From: Haloechinothrix alba
Lineage (GTDB): Bacteria > Actinomycetota > Actinomycetes > Mycobacteriales > Pseudonocardiaceae
Assembly (NCBI RefSeq): GCF_900188115.1
Contig: NZ_FZNW01000007.1
Span: forward strand, 168,591-232,590
Direction: 5' to 3'
Length of the DNA: 64,000 nt
Part shown: positions 14,021 through 22,287 of the stretch, in pieces
How positions within the stretch are numbered: position 1 is the stretch's first letter
How the letters are laid out: each line of letters starts with the position of its first letter
Notes under the pieces: model-generated
What the model was told of the DNA's origin: nothing
Database searches by the model: none
The model's input: the letters and a program-made list of their open reading frames with translations, nothing else
Made by a program: the position numbers and the translations under genes

Positions 14021-15241
14021 TTACCGCTTCTCTGCGGCATAAGCCAGGCCGTCGCGCCACGATGTGCGTTTGGCGATGAGCCTGCGGAACGTCATGACCA
14101 GCTTGCGCTCGTTGAGCCCGAGGGCACCGACCACCCTGTCGCCCTGCCGGTAGAGGGCGAGGAAGTTCTCGGAGTCCGTGTCGCCTGCGACCACGCGGAC
14201 CTCCTCGGCGGTAGGGACGCCGATGAACTGCAGCCGGTGCTCGTACCAGTCGGACCAGAAGTACGGCACGGTCTCGAAGGGCTGCGCCTCGTCGGGGCGC
14301 AGCGCGTTTCGGGCGGCGGCGGCACCCTGCTCGGCGGTGGTGGTCCAGTGCTCGAGCCGCATCCGCTCACCGAAGGCAGGGTTGGTCCATCTGGCGACAT
14401 CGCCTGCCGCGTACACGCCCGGTGCGCCAGTGGCCAGCGTCTCGTCGCACACGACGCCGTCATCGATCTCGAGCCCGGACCCGGCGAGCCATCCGGTGGC
14501 AGGCGCGGCTCCGGTGCCGACCACGACGAGGTCCGCGTCCAGAGTGCTGCCGTCCGTCAGCCGCACCCGCTCGACTCGGTCGGTGCCCTCGCCGGCCTTG
14601 AGGCCCGCTACGCCCACGCCGCAGCGCAGGTACGTGCCGTGCCGTTCGTGCAGCCGCGCACACGCCGACCCCATCTGCTCGCCGATCGCCCGCACCAGCG
14701 GGACAGGAGCCATCTCGACGACCGTGACCGGCAGTCCGCGCTTACGCACGGCGGCGGCAACCTCGGAACCGATGAACCCCGCGCCGACCACGATCACGTT
14801 GCGCGCTCCGGCATCGAGTTCGGCGCGCACCCGGTGGGCATCGTCCACAGTGCGCAGCGTGTGCACCCCGCCGAGTTCAGGGGTGTTCGGCAGCTGCCTG
14901 GCAGTGGCCCCGGTGGCGATGATCAGCCCGGTGTAGGACAGCCGCCCGTTGTCAAGGTGCAGCACCCGCGCAGCCGTGTCGACGCCGGTAGCGGCGGTGC
15001 CGAGTTGCAGGTCGACATCGAGCTCGGCGCGCAGCGAGTGCTCGGCGCGATGGGTCGGCGGTTCCGGCGGTTGCGGGGCGGGGGCGAGGAACTCCTTGGA
15101 CAACGGCGGGCGGTCGTACGGCAGGTGCGGTTCCGCGCCGACGAGCGTGAGCGGGCCGTCATAGCCGGTGCGCCTAGCGGCCTCGACCGCGCGGAGTCCG
15201 GCCAGCGAGGCGCCGACGACGACGAGACGGGAGGTGCTCAT
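14021..15241 (-). CDS. Ferredoxin reductase, NAD(P)H/FAD-dependent
   Basis: The 406-residue flavoprotein has an N-terminal FAD-binding motif (VVVGASLAGLRAVEAAR), a central NAD-binding motif (VIVVGAGFIGSEVAAA) and the second FAD motif (GVYAAGDVARW). It matches the rhodocoxin/putidaredoxin reductase type. It would pass electrons from NAD(P)H to the ferredoxin encoded 9 bases upstream. ATG 15241 has GAGGGG at a good distance. The intended final acceptor, the neighbouring P450, is damaged, so this pair may now serve another P450, such as that at 38468. Confidence 0.9.
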   Translation of the reverse strand: MSTSRLVVVGASLAGLRAVEAARRTGYDGPLTLVGAEPHLPYDRPPLSKEFLAPAPQPPEPPTHRAEHSLRAELDVDLQLGTAATGVDTAARVLHLDNGRLSYTGLIIATGATARQLPNTPELGGVHTLRTVDDAHRVRAELDAGARNVIVVGAGFIGSEVAAAVRKRGLPVTVVEMAPVPLVRAIGEQMGSACARLHERHGTYLRCGVGVAGLKAGEGTDRVERVRLTDGSTLDADLVVVGTGAAPATGWLAGSGLEIDDGVVCDETLATGAPGVYAAGDVARWTNPAFGERMRLEHWTTTAEQGAAAARNALRPDEAQPFETVPYFWSDWYEHRLQFIGVPTAEEVRVVAGDTDSENFLALYRQGDRVVGALGLNERKLVMTFRRLIAKRTSWRDGLAYAAEKR

Positions 15242-15250
15242 CACCGCCCC

Positions 15251-15442
15251 TCAGCCTTCCAGGCGCAGCGCCTGCGTCGGGCACTGGTCGCATGCGTCCT
15301 GGAGATCCTCGCGTATGTTCTCGGTCAGCTCCTCGGTGATCAGGTGCGCGACGCCGTCGTCACCGACCTCGAACACGTCCTCCCTGATGGCTTCGCAGAC
15401 ACCGTGGCCGGTGCACTTGTCCTCATCGATGTGGATCTTCAT
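15251..15442 (-). CDS. 3Fe-4S ferredoxin, P450 partner type
   Basis: The 63-residue protein has CTGHGVCEA near the N-terminus and ACDQCPTQAL near the C-terminus, the cysteine arrangement of single-cluster ferredoxins that feed actinobacterial P450s. The Cys-x5-Cys spacing with a His between points to a 3Fe-4S or modified cluster. ATG 15442 is preferred over a GTG at 15451, because GAGGTG is better spaced for it. It would shuttle electrons between the reductase downstream and a P450. Confidence 0.88.
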   Translation of the reverse strand: MKIHIDEDKCTGHGVCEAIREDVFEVGDDGVAHLITEELTENIREDLQDACDQCPTQALRLEG

Positions 15443-15460
15443 GGTTGTCACCTCGGCTGG

Positions 15461-16181
15461 TCAGCGTTGCGGGGTGAAGGTACACGGCATGCGCTTGATG
15501 CCGTGGATGAAGTTCGCGTTGAGCAGGTCGGGCTCGCCTGCCCGGATGTCCGGCAGCCGGTGCAGCAGCTCGTCGAAGAGCACCCGCAGCTGGGTGCGTG
15601 CGAGCTGGTTGCCCAGGCAGTGGTGAATACCGTTGCCGCCGAAGCCCACGTGCGGGTTCGGGTCCCGGCTCAGGTCGAACTCGTTCGGCCGGTCGAAGAC
15701 GATCTCGTCGTCGGTTAGTCTCGCTCCGTCGACCTCGGAGACGGCCAGCGCGGTGATCAGGTCGTCGCCCGGCTCGTCCCGCCGCTGCGCGGCCAGCCGT
15801 TTGGCCATGTCGTGCACGTACCCGGCGGCCTCGAACAGCCGCTGCACGGGATCACCCTCGCCGACCACATCCGGGTCGGACACCCCGGTCGGCATCGCGG
15901 CCTCGTGCGCGACCTTCTGCCGGTCCGCGTACGGGATGCCCATCATGTCGCAGATGTTGTGCATCGGCATCAGCGCGGCGCATTCGGCGACGAAGTCCGC
16001 CTCACCCTTGGGTGCCAGGTCATCGACGATCATTCGCGCGTTGGCCCGGATCCGGTCCTCGATGCGCTTCATCTGCTTCGGGGTGAAGGCCTTGCTGATC
16101 AGCCTGCGCAGCTTGCTGTGCCGCGGCGGGTCGATCGCGATGATCGACTGGCTCGCCTCCGGCAACTCCGGCGGCAGCTCC
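15461..16181 (-). pseudogene. Cytochrome P450 with two deletions
   Basis: The C-terminal heme-binding segment (VGFGGNGIHHCLGNQLAR) and final GIKRMPCTF are intact, as is a middle part starting at IDPPRHSKLRRL. The first 90 or so residues are missing. An internal in-frame deletion at about 15698 joins LTDDEIV directly to FDRPNEFDL, removing the I-helix oxygen-activation motif and the ExxR helix, about 100 residues. The product cannot be an active P450. The upstream end runs straight into the divergent TetR gene, so one deletion removed both 5' ends and the promoter between them. The family resembles CYP124/125/142-like enzymes. Confidence 0.88.
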
Positions 16182-16189
16182 GCGACACC

Positions 16190-16774
16190 GTGCTCGACGA
16201 GGCGCGGCGGCTGACGATCGAGCTGGGCTGGGCCCGCGTCCGCATGGGGCGCCTTGCCGAGAACGTGGGGATCAGCAGGCAGACCCTCTACACGGAGTTC
16301 GACTCCAAGGACCACCTCGGCCAGGAGGTCGTGTCGAGGGAGGCCGATCGCGTCCTGCAGGGCGTTGCGGACCAGTTCGAGCGGCATCCCGACGACCTCG
16401 GAAGCGCCATAGCTGCCATGGTGATCCACGTGCTCCGCGAAGCCGAGACGAACTCGCTCATCAGGGCCGTCCTGGACAGCGCGCGCGGCGGGGAGAACTC
16501 GTTGCTGCCCCTGCTGACCACCCGATCCGACGCGATCATGAGCGCGGCGGCAGGGGTGGTCGGGCGTTTCGTCGAGGCGCACCACCCGGAGCTCGAGCAA
16601 CGTGAGCTGGCCGCGACCGTGGACGCGATCGTCCGCATGACCGAGAGCCACATGCTGTTCCCCGTCGAGCCGGCCGAGGAGACGGGCGCTCGGGTCGCGG
16701 AGCTCGCGGTCCGCAACGTTCACGGCGCCCCGTCACGGGCAGGCGCCGACGCCGGCGGTCCGGCCGCGCGCTGA
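16190..16774 (+). CDS. TetR-family regulator, N-terminus lost
   Basis: The frame encodes the helix-turn-helix (MGRLAENVGISRQTLYTEF) and a full ligand domain, but family-like sequence already starts at LRDTVLDEA with no proper start. The first usable codon is the GTG at 16190, so perhaps ten residues are lost. The upstream DNA is the inside of the P450 remnant, so no native promoter remains. It probably once repressed the P450-ferredoxin-reductase operon it faces. It may be silent now. Confidence 0.75.
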   Translation: MLDEARRLTIELGWARVRMGRLAENVGISRQTLYTEFDSKDHLGQEVVSREADRVLQGVADQFERHPDDLGSAIAAMVIHVLREAETNSLIRAVLDSARGGENSLLPLLTTRSDAIMSAAAGVVGRFVEAHHPELEQRELAATVDAIVRMTESHMLFPVEPAEETGARVAELAVRNVHGAPSRAGADAGGPAAR

Positions 16775-16815
16775 CCCCCGTCAGGGCTGGAGCGGGACCG
16801 GTCACCGGGTCTCCG

Positions 16816-17952
16816 GTGACGACTCCTGCTCCAGTAGACCGAACTGCCCGGCGAGCCCGGCCGCACTGGGAACGGCCGGGTAGTGCGGCCCCGCTCGTCG
16901 TGACCTCGGTGGACGGGGCTCTGACCCTGGGGCTCATCGCTCCCACCGGTGGTGCCACGAGCCCGGCCGTGGCCATCCTGTTCCTGTCCGTTACCGCCGC
17001 GGCGACACGATTGAACCTCTGGCTGGCGATCGGGCTGGCCGTGGTGCTCGGCACCGCGTACCTCGCGGTCGCGTTGCTCATCGACGCGGACGACGTACCG
17101 CTGGAGCAGCGGCTGGTCGCAGGCGTGTGGTGGCCGCTCTACCTGCTGTTCATGGCCGTGTTCGGGGGCAGCCTCGCCCTGTACGCGGAGCGTGCCCACG
17201 CGGCGAGGGCCGCCGCAAACGCGGAAGCCCTCGCGGAGCATTTCGCCGCAGAGGAGGAACGTGATCTCCGCGCCCGGTTGCTCGAGGCCTACAGCGCGCA
17301 ACACGACGGGTTGCGCGCCATCCTGCACGACTTCCGCACCCCGGTGTCCTCGCTGCGCGCGCTGAGTGCCCAGCTCGGCGATCCACGCGGGCGGCTCGAC
17401 GACGAGCAGCGCGCCACGGCCCAGCGCCTGGTCGCCGAGCACGCTGAGCACCTGTCGACCATGCTCGACGCGCTCTCCGACGTGACCGCCAGCAAGAGCC
17501 CGACGCAGCCTGCGGGCCAGCCGCGTACGGTCGGGCTGCACGAGCTGCTGCTCGCCTCGAGCGACGCGGCCGGGCTGCATCCCCCGCGACTGCGACTGAA
17601 CGTGACCCCACCCGACGCGGTCGTGCGGATCGACACCCAGCGAATCCGCCGCGTGTTGACCAACCTGATCGACAACGCCGCACGGCACGGCGAAGGCGAA
17701 CCCGTCGAGGTAGCGGCCACCGTCGCCCCGACGGAGGTGCGTTTCGATGTGCTCGACCGCGGGCCCGGCCTTGCGCCCGAACAGCTGGAAGCGGTGAAGC
17801 GTAAGGACGTCTCGCTCGGTGAGGCCTCGGGCGGTACCGGGCTCGGCCTGTGGATCGTCGAGCAGATCGTCCAGGCGATGCGTGGCGAGCTCGATCTCGC
17901 CGTGCGCCCGGGCGGCGGACTCGCCGCGACCGTACGTGTCCCGTTGCGCTGA
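16816..17952 (+). CDS. Orphan membrane sensor histidine kinase
   Basis: The 378-residue protein has two or three hydrophobic segments in the first 130 residues, a dimerisation region with the phosphoacceptor motif HDFRTPVSSL, and an ATP-binding domain with NLIDNAARHG (N-box) and GGTGLGLWIVEQI (G2 box). GTG 16816 is the first in-frame start. No response regulator gene is adjacent. The region between the G1 and G2 boxes is short. The signal sensed is unknown. Confidence 0.82.
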   Translation: MTTPAPVDRTARRARPHWERPGSAAPLVVTSVDGALTLGLIAPTGGATSPAVAILFLSVTAAATRLNLWLAIGLAVVLGTAYLAVALLIDADDVPLEQRLVAGVWWPLYLLFMAVFGGSLALYAERAHAARAAANAEALAEHFAAEEERDLRARLLEAYSAQHDGLRAILHDFRTPVSSLRALSAQLGDPRGRLDDEQRATAQRLVAEHAEHLSTMLDALSDVTASKSPTQPAGQPRTVGLHELLLASSDAAGLHPPRLRLNVTPPDAVVRIDTQRIRRVLTNLIDNAARHGEGEPVEVAATVAPTEVRFDVLDRGPGLAPEQLEAVKRKDVSLGEASGGTGLGLWIVEQIVQAMRGELDLAVRPGGGLAATVRVPLR

Positions 17953-18071
17953 ACCGGCAGGCACACGACCTGGCACCGGAGGGCCAGCACGGGCCCCCGC
18001 GGCCCGCGCGGCACGAGTGCGATCCCGCCGATACTGCCGGTAGCAACTGCCTGCCGACAGTGGAGATGCCG

Positions 18072-19007
18072 ATGACGACGAACCGCGTGATCGAGCACGG
18101 AAGCCGCGCCGGGTTCGGCAGCCTGGCCTCGGGCGGGCTCCGGATGGACTCGTTTCCGATGAAGCTTCTCCAGAAGGGCAACGACAAGTTCTGGCAACCC
18201 GCCGACATCGACTTCAGCAAGGACGCGGCCGACTTCGCCGCGATGTCGCCGGACGAGAAGCAGCTGACGTGCACCATGGCCGCGCATTTCATGGCAGGGG
18301 AGGAGTCGGTCGCCCAGGACCTGCAGCCGTTCCTGACCGCGATGGCCGCGGAGGGCCGACTTGCCGACGAGGCCTACCTGACGCAGTTCCTGTTCGAGGA
18401 AACCAAGCACATGCAGTCGTTCCGGATGTGGTTCGAAGCCGTCGGGCTGACCGAGGACCTGCATCCCTACGTGGACTACAGCGAGCCCTACCGCACGATC
18501 TTCTACGAGGAGCTGCCCGCGTCGCTGTACGCGCTCTCGGTCGATCCCTCGCCTGCCGCCCAGATCCGGGCCTCGGTGACCTACAACCACATCGTGGAGG
18601 GAACGCTCGCGCTGATCTCCCGGATCTTCGACCAGTTCCCGGACGGCGTTCCCTTCGGGATCGATCTCGACGAGATGACCGAGTACGCCATGGATAAGGT
18701 CACCAGGAGGTTGAAGGCGATCGAGAGCGCGCGGGGGCGCGACGTCGCCGATATCGACGAGGACTACACGCCGATGCGGCTGGAGGCCACCTTCGACGAC
18801 GTCGCCGAGGACCTACGCGCCCAGCTGCAGAACGAGCAGACCCTGAACGCATGGCGTGACTGGCTCGCCGAACGCATCCGCGCCGCCGACGTCGCCTACG
18901 CCGACCAGTACCGCCCCGACAACCCCGACGCGCCCCCGAACCTCGAACCCGGCCCCGGCAACCAGCAGCAACCACAACCCCGGCAACCCGACCCCGACGG
19001 CGAATGA
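18072..19007 (+). pseudogene. R2lox-like oxidase lacking the second metal-ligand helix
   Basis: The N-terminal 190 residues match R2-like ligand-binding oxidases (GGLRMDSFPMKLLQKGN, then AGEESVAQDLQPF, FLFEETKHMQSF and YNHIVEG). At about 18605-18618 the sequence jumps from EGTLAL to ISRIFDQFPDG. The missing 70-75 residues normally carry the DExxRH ligands of the di-metal site. The remainder (YAMDKVTRRL, then DIDEDYTPMRLE) is family-like, followed by an unusual 60-residue tail rich in Pro, Gln and Asn. The frame is intact and well started (GGAG before ATG 18072), so a protein may be made, but it should lack the Mn/Fe cofactor. Confidence 0.8.
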
Positions 19008-19216
19008 ACACCCTCATCCTCACCGGCATGGCCGCCATCCTGGCCGCCCTCGGCACGTGGGGCATCCGCCACGCACCACAGCTGGCACCGGCCCCACTTC
19101 CCGAGCAGGAACGCAGACACCGGACACGCGTCCTCCGCCGCGGCGGCATCGCCTGCCTCGTCGCGGCCACACTCCTACTGGCCGCGGGCGCACACGCCCT
19201 GCTGACCGCAGCATGA
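19004..19216 (+). CDS. Small two-span membrane protein (70 aa)
   Basis: The ATG overlaps the preceding stop (ATGA). The product has two hydrophobic helices (MNTLILTGMAAILAALGTWG and IACLVAATLLLAAGAHALL) around a basic loop (EQERRHRTRVLRRGG), so both ends face the same side. Being coupled to the R2lox-like gene, it may have served the same membrane-associated process. No family was recognised. Confidence 0.6.
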   Translation: MNTLILTGMAAILAALGTWGIRHAPQLAPAPLPEQERRHRTRVLRRGGIACLVAATLLLAAGAHALLTAA

Positions 19217-19334
19217 CACCGTGCGGGAAACGATGCACGGCACTGCCGAGGCATGCGGGCTTCCACCACGCCGGGAGCGACCGTACTATTGGCAGACGTT
19301 CAATGCAGTACACGCGCATGGAAGGCCGTTCGTA

Positions 19335-20591
19335 GTGGACCGTTCCGCTGAGGTCGACGGGCAGATCGCGGCCCTTGCCGCGCAACTCAACGGCGAGCTC
19401 GCGTCGTTGACTGATGCCGTACGCGACCGCCTGGCGACCGAGGTCGACCAGCTCGGCGGGGACGAGCGTCTGATCAACCTGCTCGGTGCCAGTGTCGAGG
19501 CGAACATCGATACCGCCCTGCACGTGCTGCAGCACGGCATCGACATCGGCAGGATCGAGGCGCCGTCGGCGGCCGTCGAGTACGCGAAGCGGCTGGCCCA
19601 GCACGGGGTCGCCGTCGACGCGCTGATCCGGGCGTACCGGCTCGGCCAGGACACGTTCCTGCGCCGGGCGTTCGAGCTCCTGCCGTTCGGCGACGAGGAG
19701 CTCATCGCCGCGGTGTCGCAACGCCTGGTCGCCCTGACGTTCGCCTACGTCGACCGGGTCTCGCAGCAGGTTGTCGCCGTCTACGAGGAGGAACGCGAGC
19801 GCTGGCTGCAGAACAGGGACGCGGTTCGAGCCGCGCACATCCGCAGGCTGCTCGGCGAGGACGGCATCGATATCGCGGCGACCGAGAAGACGCTCGGTTA
19901 CCGCCTCACCGGGCGTAACCATGCCGGTGTCGTACTCTGGTTCACCGAGGACAAGGGCCTGGACAGCCCGGTGGCGGTGCTGGAGACGGCAGTACGGCAG
20001 CTGGCGGAGCGTATCGGCTGTATCGCCCGCCCGCTCTTCGTGCCGTGCGACGCCACCAGCGGGTGGGCGTGGCTACCCGTGTCCGGGGACGTAACCGAGG
20101 TCAACGGCGAGATCGTCAGGTCCGTGACCGAGGACGGCGATGCATCCCTGCGCGCCGCTGTGGGGCGGCCTGCTGCGGGTCTGGACGGGTTCCGGGCCAC
20201 GCACCGGCAGGCGGTCCAGGCGCAGTCGGTCTCGCTGATCGCAGGCCGGGAGGCGCGCACCGTGGTCAGTTTCGACGAGACGGGACCGATCGCGTTGATG
20301 TGTACCGATATCGCGGCGACGCGCTCGTGGCTGATCGACACGCTCGGTGCCCTGGCGATCGACGACGCCCCGCACGCCCGGATGCGTGAGACGCTGCGCG
20401 TGTTCCTGTCCGAGGGGGGTAGTTATGCTGCGGCCGCAGGTCGGCTCAACCTGCACAAGAACTCCATCCAGTACCGGATCAGGAAGGCCGAGGACGAGCT
20501 GGGCCACCCTGTCCGGGAGAAGCGCTTGCACGTCGAGCTGGCGCTGAACGTGTGTCACTGGCTCGGCCCGGCAGTACTGCGTCCACGCTGA
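19335..20591 (+). CDS. PucR-type transcriptional regulator
   Basis: The 418-residue protein has a helical N-terminal sensory part, a central GGDEF-like/CdaR-type region, and the C-terminal PucR helix-turn-helix (AAGRLNLHKNSIQYRIRKAE). GTG 19335 is chosen because GGAAGG precedes it by 9-10 bases; the frame is open to 19221 but that extension is not protein-like. It lies 166 bases before the acyl-CoA synthetase gene in the same direction and probably controls that group in response to a metabolite. Confidence 0.85.
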   Translation: MDRSAEVDGQIAALAAQLNGELASLTDAVRDRLATEVDQLGGDERLINLLGASVEANIDTALHVLQHGIDIGRIEAPSAAVEYAKRLAQHGVAVDALIRAYRLGQDTFLRRAFELLPFGDEELIAAVSQRLVALTFAYVDRVSQQVVAVYEEERERWLQNRDAVRAAHIRRLLGEDGIDIAATEKTLGYRLTGRNHAGVVLWFTEDKGLDSPVAVLETAVRQLAERIGCIARPLFVPCDATSGWAWLPVSGDVTEVNGEIVRSVTEDGDASLRAAVGRPAAGLDGFRATHRQAVQAQSVSLIAGREARTVVSFDETGPIALMCTDIAATRSWLIDTLGALAIDDAPHARMRETLRVFLSEGGSYAAAAGRLNLHKNSIQYRIRKAEDELGHPVREKRLHVELALNVCHWLGPAVLRPR

Positions 20592-20757
20592 GCCCGCAGG
20601 CGCGTTTCGCGGCCGGTATTGTGCCTCGAGCACGACGCGGGCGCGAAGTTTCGTTCCCCGCGCCCGTTACCGGCGCCTGCCGCCCGTTCCTACGCTCGTC
20701 CGAACACGATGCGGGTTCGCCCCGAACCAACGAGCCGGACGAGGGTGGAGGAACGTT

Positions 20758-22206
20758 ATGCACTGGTCGGTGCTCCCGGACATACGCGCGGGCGAGAATC
20801 CTGCTGCGCCCTGCCTGGCGGGAAACGGCACGGAGCTGACCAACGAGGACTTCCTGCTGCGCGTCCGCCGCGCCTGTGCGGCGTTGCGTGACAGGGGAGT
20901 CGGTGCGGGTGACGTCGTCGCGCTGATGATGCCCAACCGCATCGAGTTCGTCGTCGCGATGTTCGCGGCATGGCGACTCGGCGCGACGGTGACGCCGATC
21001 AATCCGGAGCTGACCGTTGGCGAGGCCGAGTACCAGGCAAGCGACTCCGGCACGGCTCTCGTCGTCACGGACTCGACGGAACTGTCGTGCCCGGTGATGG
21101 AGATCGCGGCACTCGATGCGACAGATATGGCCACAATGGACGTTGAATCTCCTGCCGTTCCGGGCGACGACGGATCGCTGGCACTGTTGGTCTACACCAG
21201 CGGAACCACCGGAAAGCCCAAGGGTGTGATGCTCGATCACGCCAACCTCACGGCGATGTGCGAGATGGCTCTCGACGGGCTTCACCTGGACGAGAACGAT
21301 CACAGCCTGCTGATCCTCCCGTTGTTCCACGTCAACGGCATCGTGGTCAGTATCCTCTCGCCGTTGCTGGCCCGGGCCCGTGCCACGATCGCGGGCGGAT
21401 TCAGCCCGCAGACCTTCCTCGACACCGTCCAACGGGTACGTCCCACGTACTTCTCCGCGGTGCCCGCGATCTATGCCATGCTGTCGGCCCTGCCCTCCGG
21501 CACCGACCCCGACCTGGCGTCGCTGCGGTTCGCGATCTGCGGGGCCGCCCCCATGCCCGCGGAGCTCATCGACCGGTTCGAGCTGCGGTTCGGCGTGCCC
21601 GTGGTGGAAGGATACGGGCTGTCCGAGGGAACGTGCGCCTCGACGATCAACCCCGTCGACGGGATACGCAAGCCCGGGACCGTGGGGCTGCCGCTACCGG
21701 GACAGCGCGTCGCGGTCGTGGACAGCTCGGGGGCGGCGCTGCCGGATGGGCAGGCAGGCGAGGTGGTGATCAGTGGCCCGAACGTCATGCGCGGGTACCT
21801 GAACCGGCCGGAGGCCACGGCGGAGACGATCGTCGACGGGTGGCTGCACAGCGGTGATGTCGGGTATCTCGACGAGGACGGCTACCTGGTGCTCGTGGAC
21901 CGGATCAAGGACATGATCATCCGTGGTGGGGAGAACATCTACCCGAAGGAGATCGAGTCCGTCCTCTACACCCACGAGGGAGTGCTGGAAGCCGCTGTCG
22001 TCGGGCGCACCCACGACGTGCTCGGTGAGGTACCGGTGGCGTTCGTCGTGCCGCGCCCGGAAACCGACCTCGACGAGGGTGAGCTCGACGAGCTGTGCCG
22101 GGCGTCCCTGTCGCGGTACAAGGTTCCCGAAGAGACCGTCGTCACCGAGAGCCTGCCGAAGAACCCGGTCGGAAAGATCGACAAGCCGGCGCTGCGCTCC
22201 CGGTGA
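20758..22206 (+). CDS. Acyl-CoA synthetase (AMP-forming)
   Basis: The 482-residue enzyme has the P-loop YTSGTTGKPKG, the adenine motif YGLSEG, the hinge LVDRIKDMIIRGGENIYPKE and the catalytic Lys near the end in NPVGKIDK. It activates a carboxylic acid as acyl-AMP and transfers it to CoA. Fatty acids or aryl acids are possible substrates; the sequence does not decide. GGAGG lies 6 bases before the ATG. The next gene starts 81 bases on in the same direction, so they are probably cotranscribed. Confidence 0.9.
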   Translation: MHWSVLPDIRAGENPAAPCLAGNGTELTNEDFLLRVRRACAALRDRGVGAGDVVALMMPNRIEFVVAMFAAWRLGATVTPINPELTVGEAEYQASDSGTALVVTDSTELSCPVMEIAALDATDMATMDVESPAVPGDDGSLALLVYTSGTTGKPKGVMLDHANLTAMCEMALDGLHLDENDHSLLILPLFHVNGIVVSILSPLLARARATIAGGFSPQTFLDTVQRVRPTYFSAVPAIYAMLSALPSGTDPDLASLRFAICGAAPMPAELIDRFELRFGVPVVEGYGLSEGTCASTINPVDGIRKPGTVGLPLPGQRVAVVDSSGAALPDGQAGEVVISGPNVMRGYLNRPEATAETIVDGWLHSGDVGYLDEDGYLVLVDRIKDMIIRGGENIYPKEIESVLYTHEGVLEAAVVGRTHDVLGEVPVAFVVPRPETDLDEGELDELCRASLSRYKVPEETVVTESLPKNPVGKIDKPALRSR

Positions 22207-22287
22207 ACGCGGACGCGCCTGCCGCGCAGGGCCACCTCGCGCCCCTGAGGGGCCGAGTAACCATCCGAGCCACGAGGAAGGACGGTC

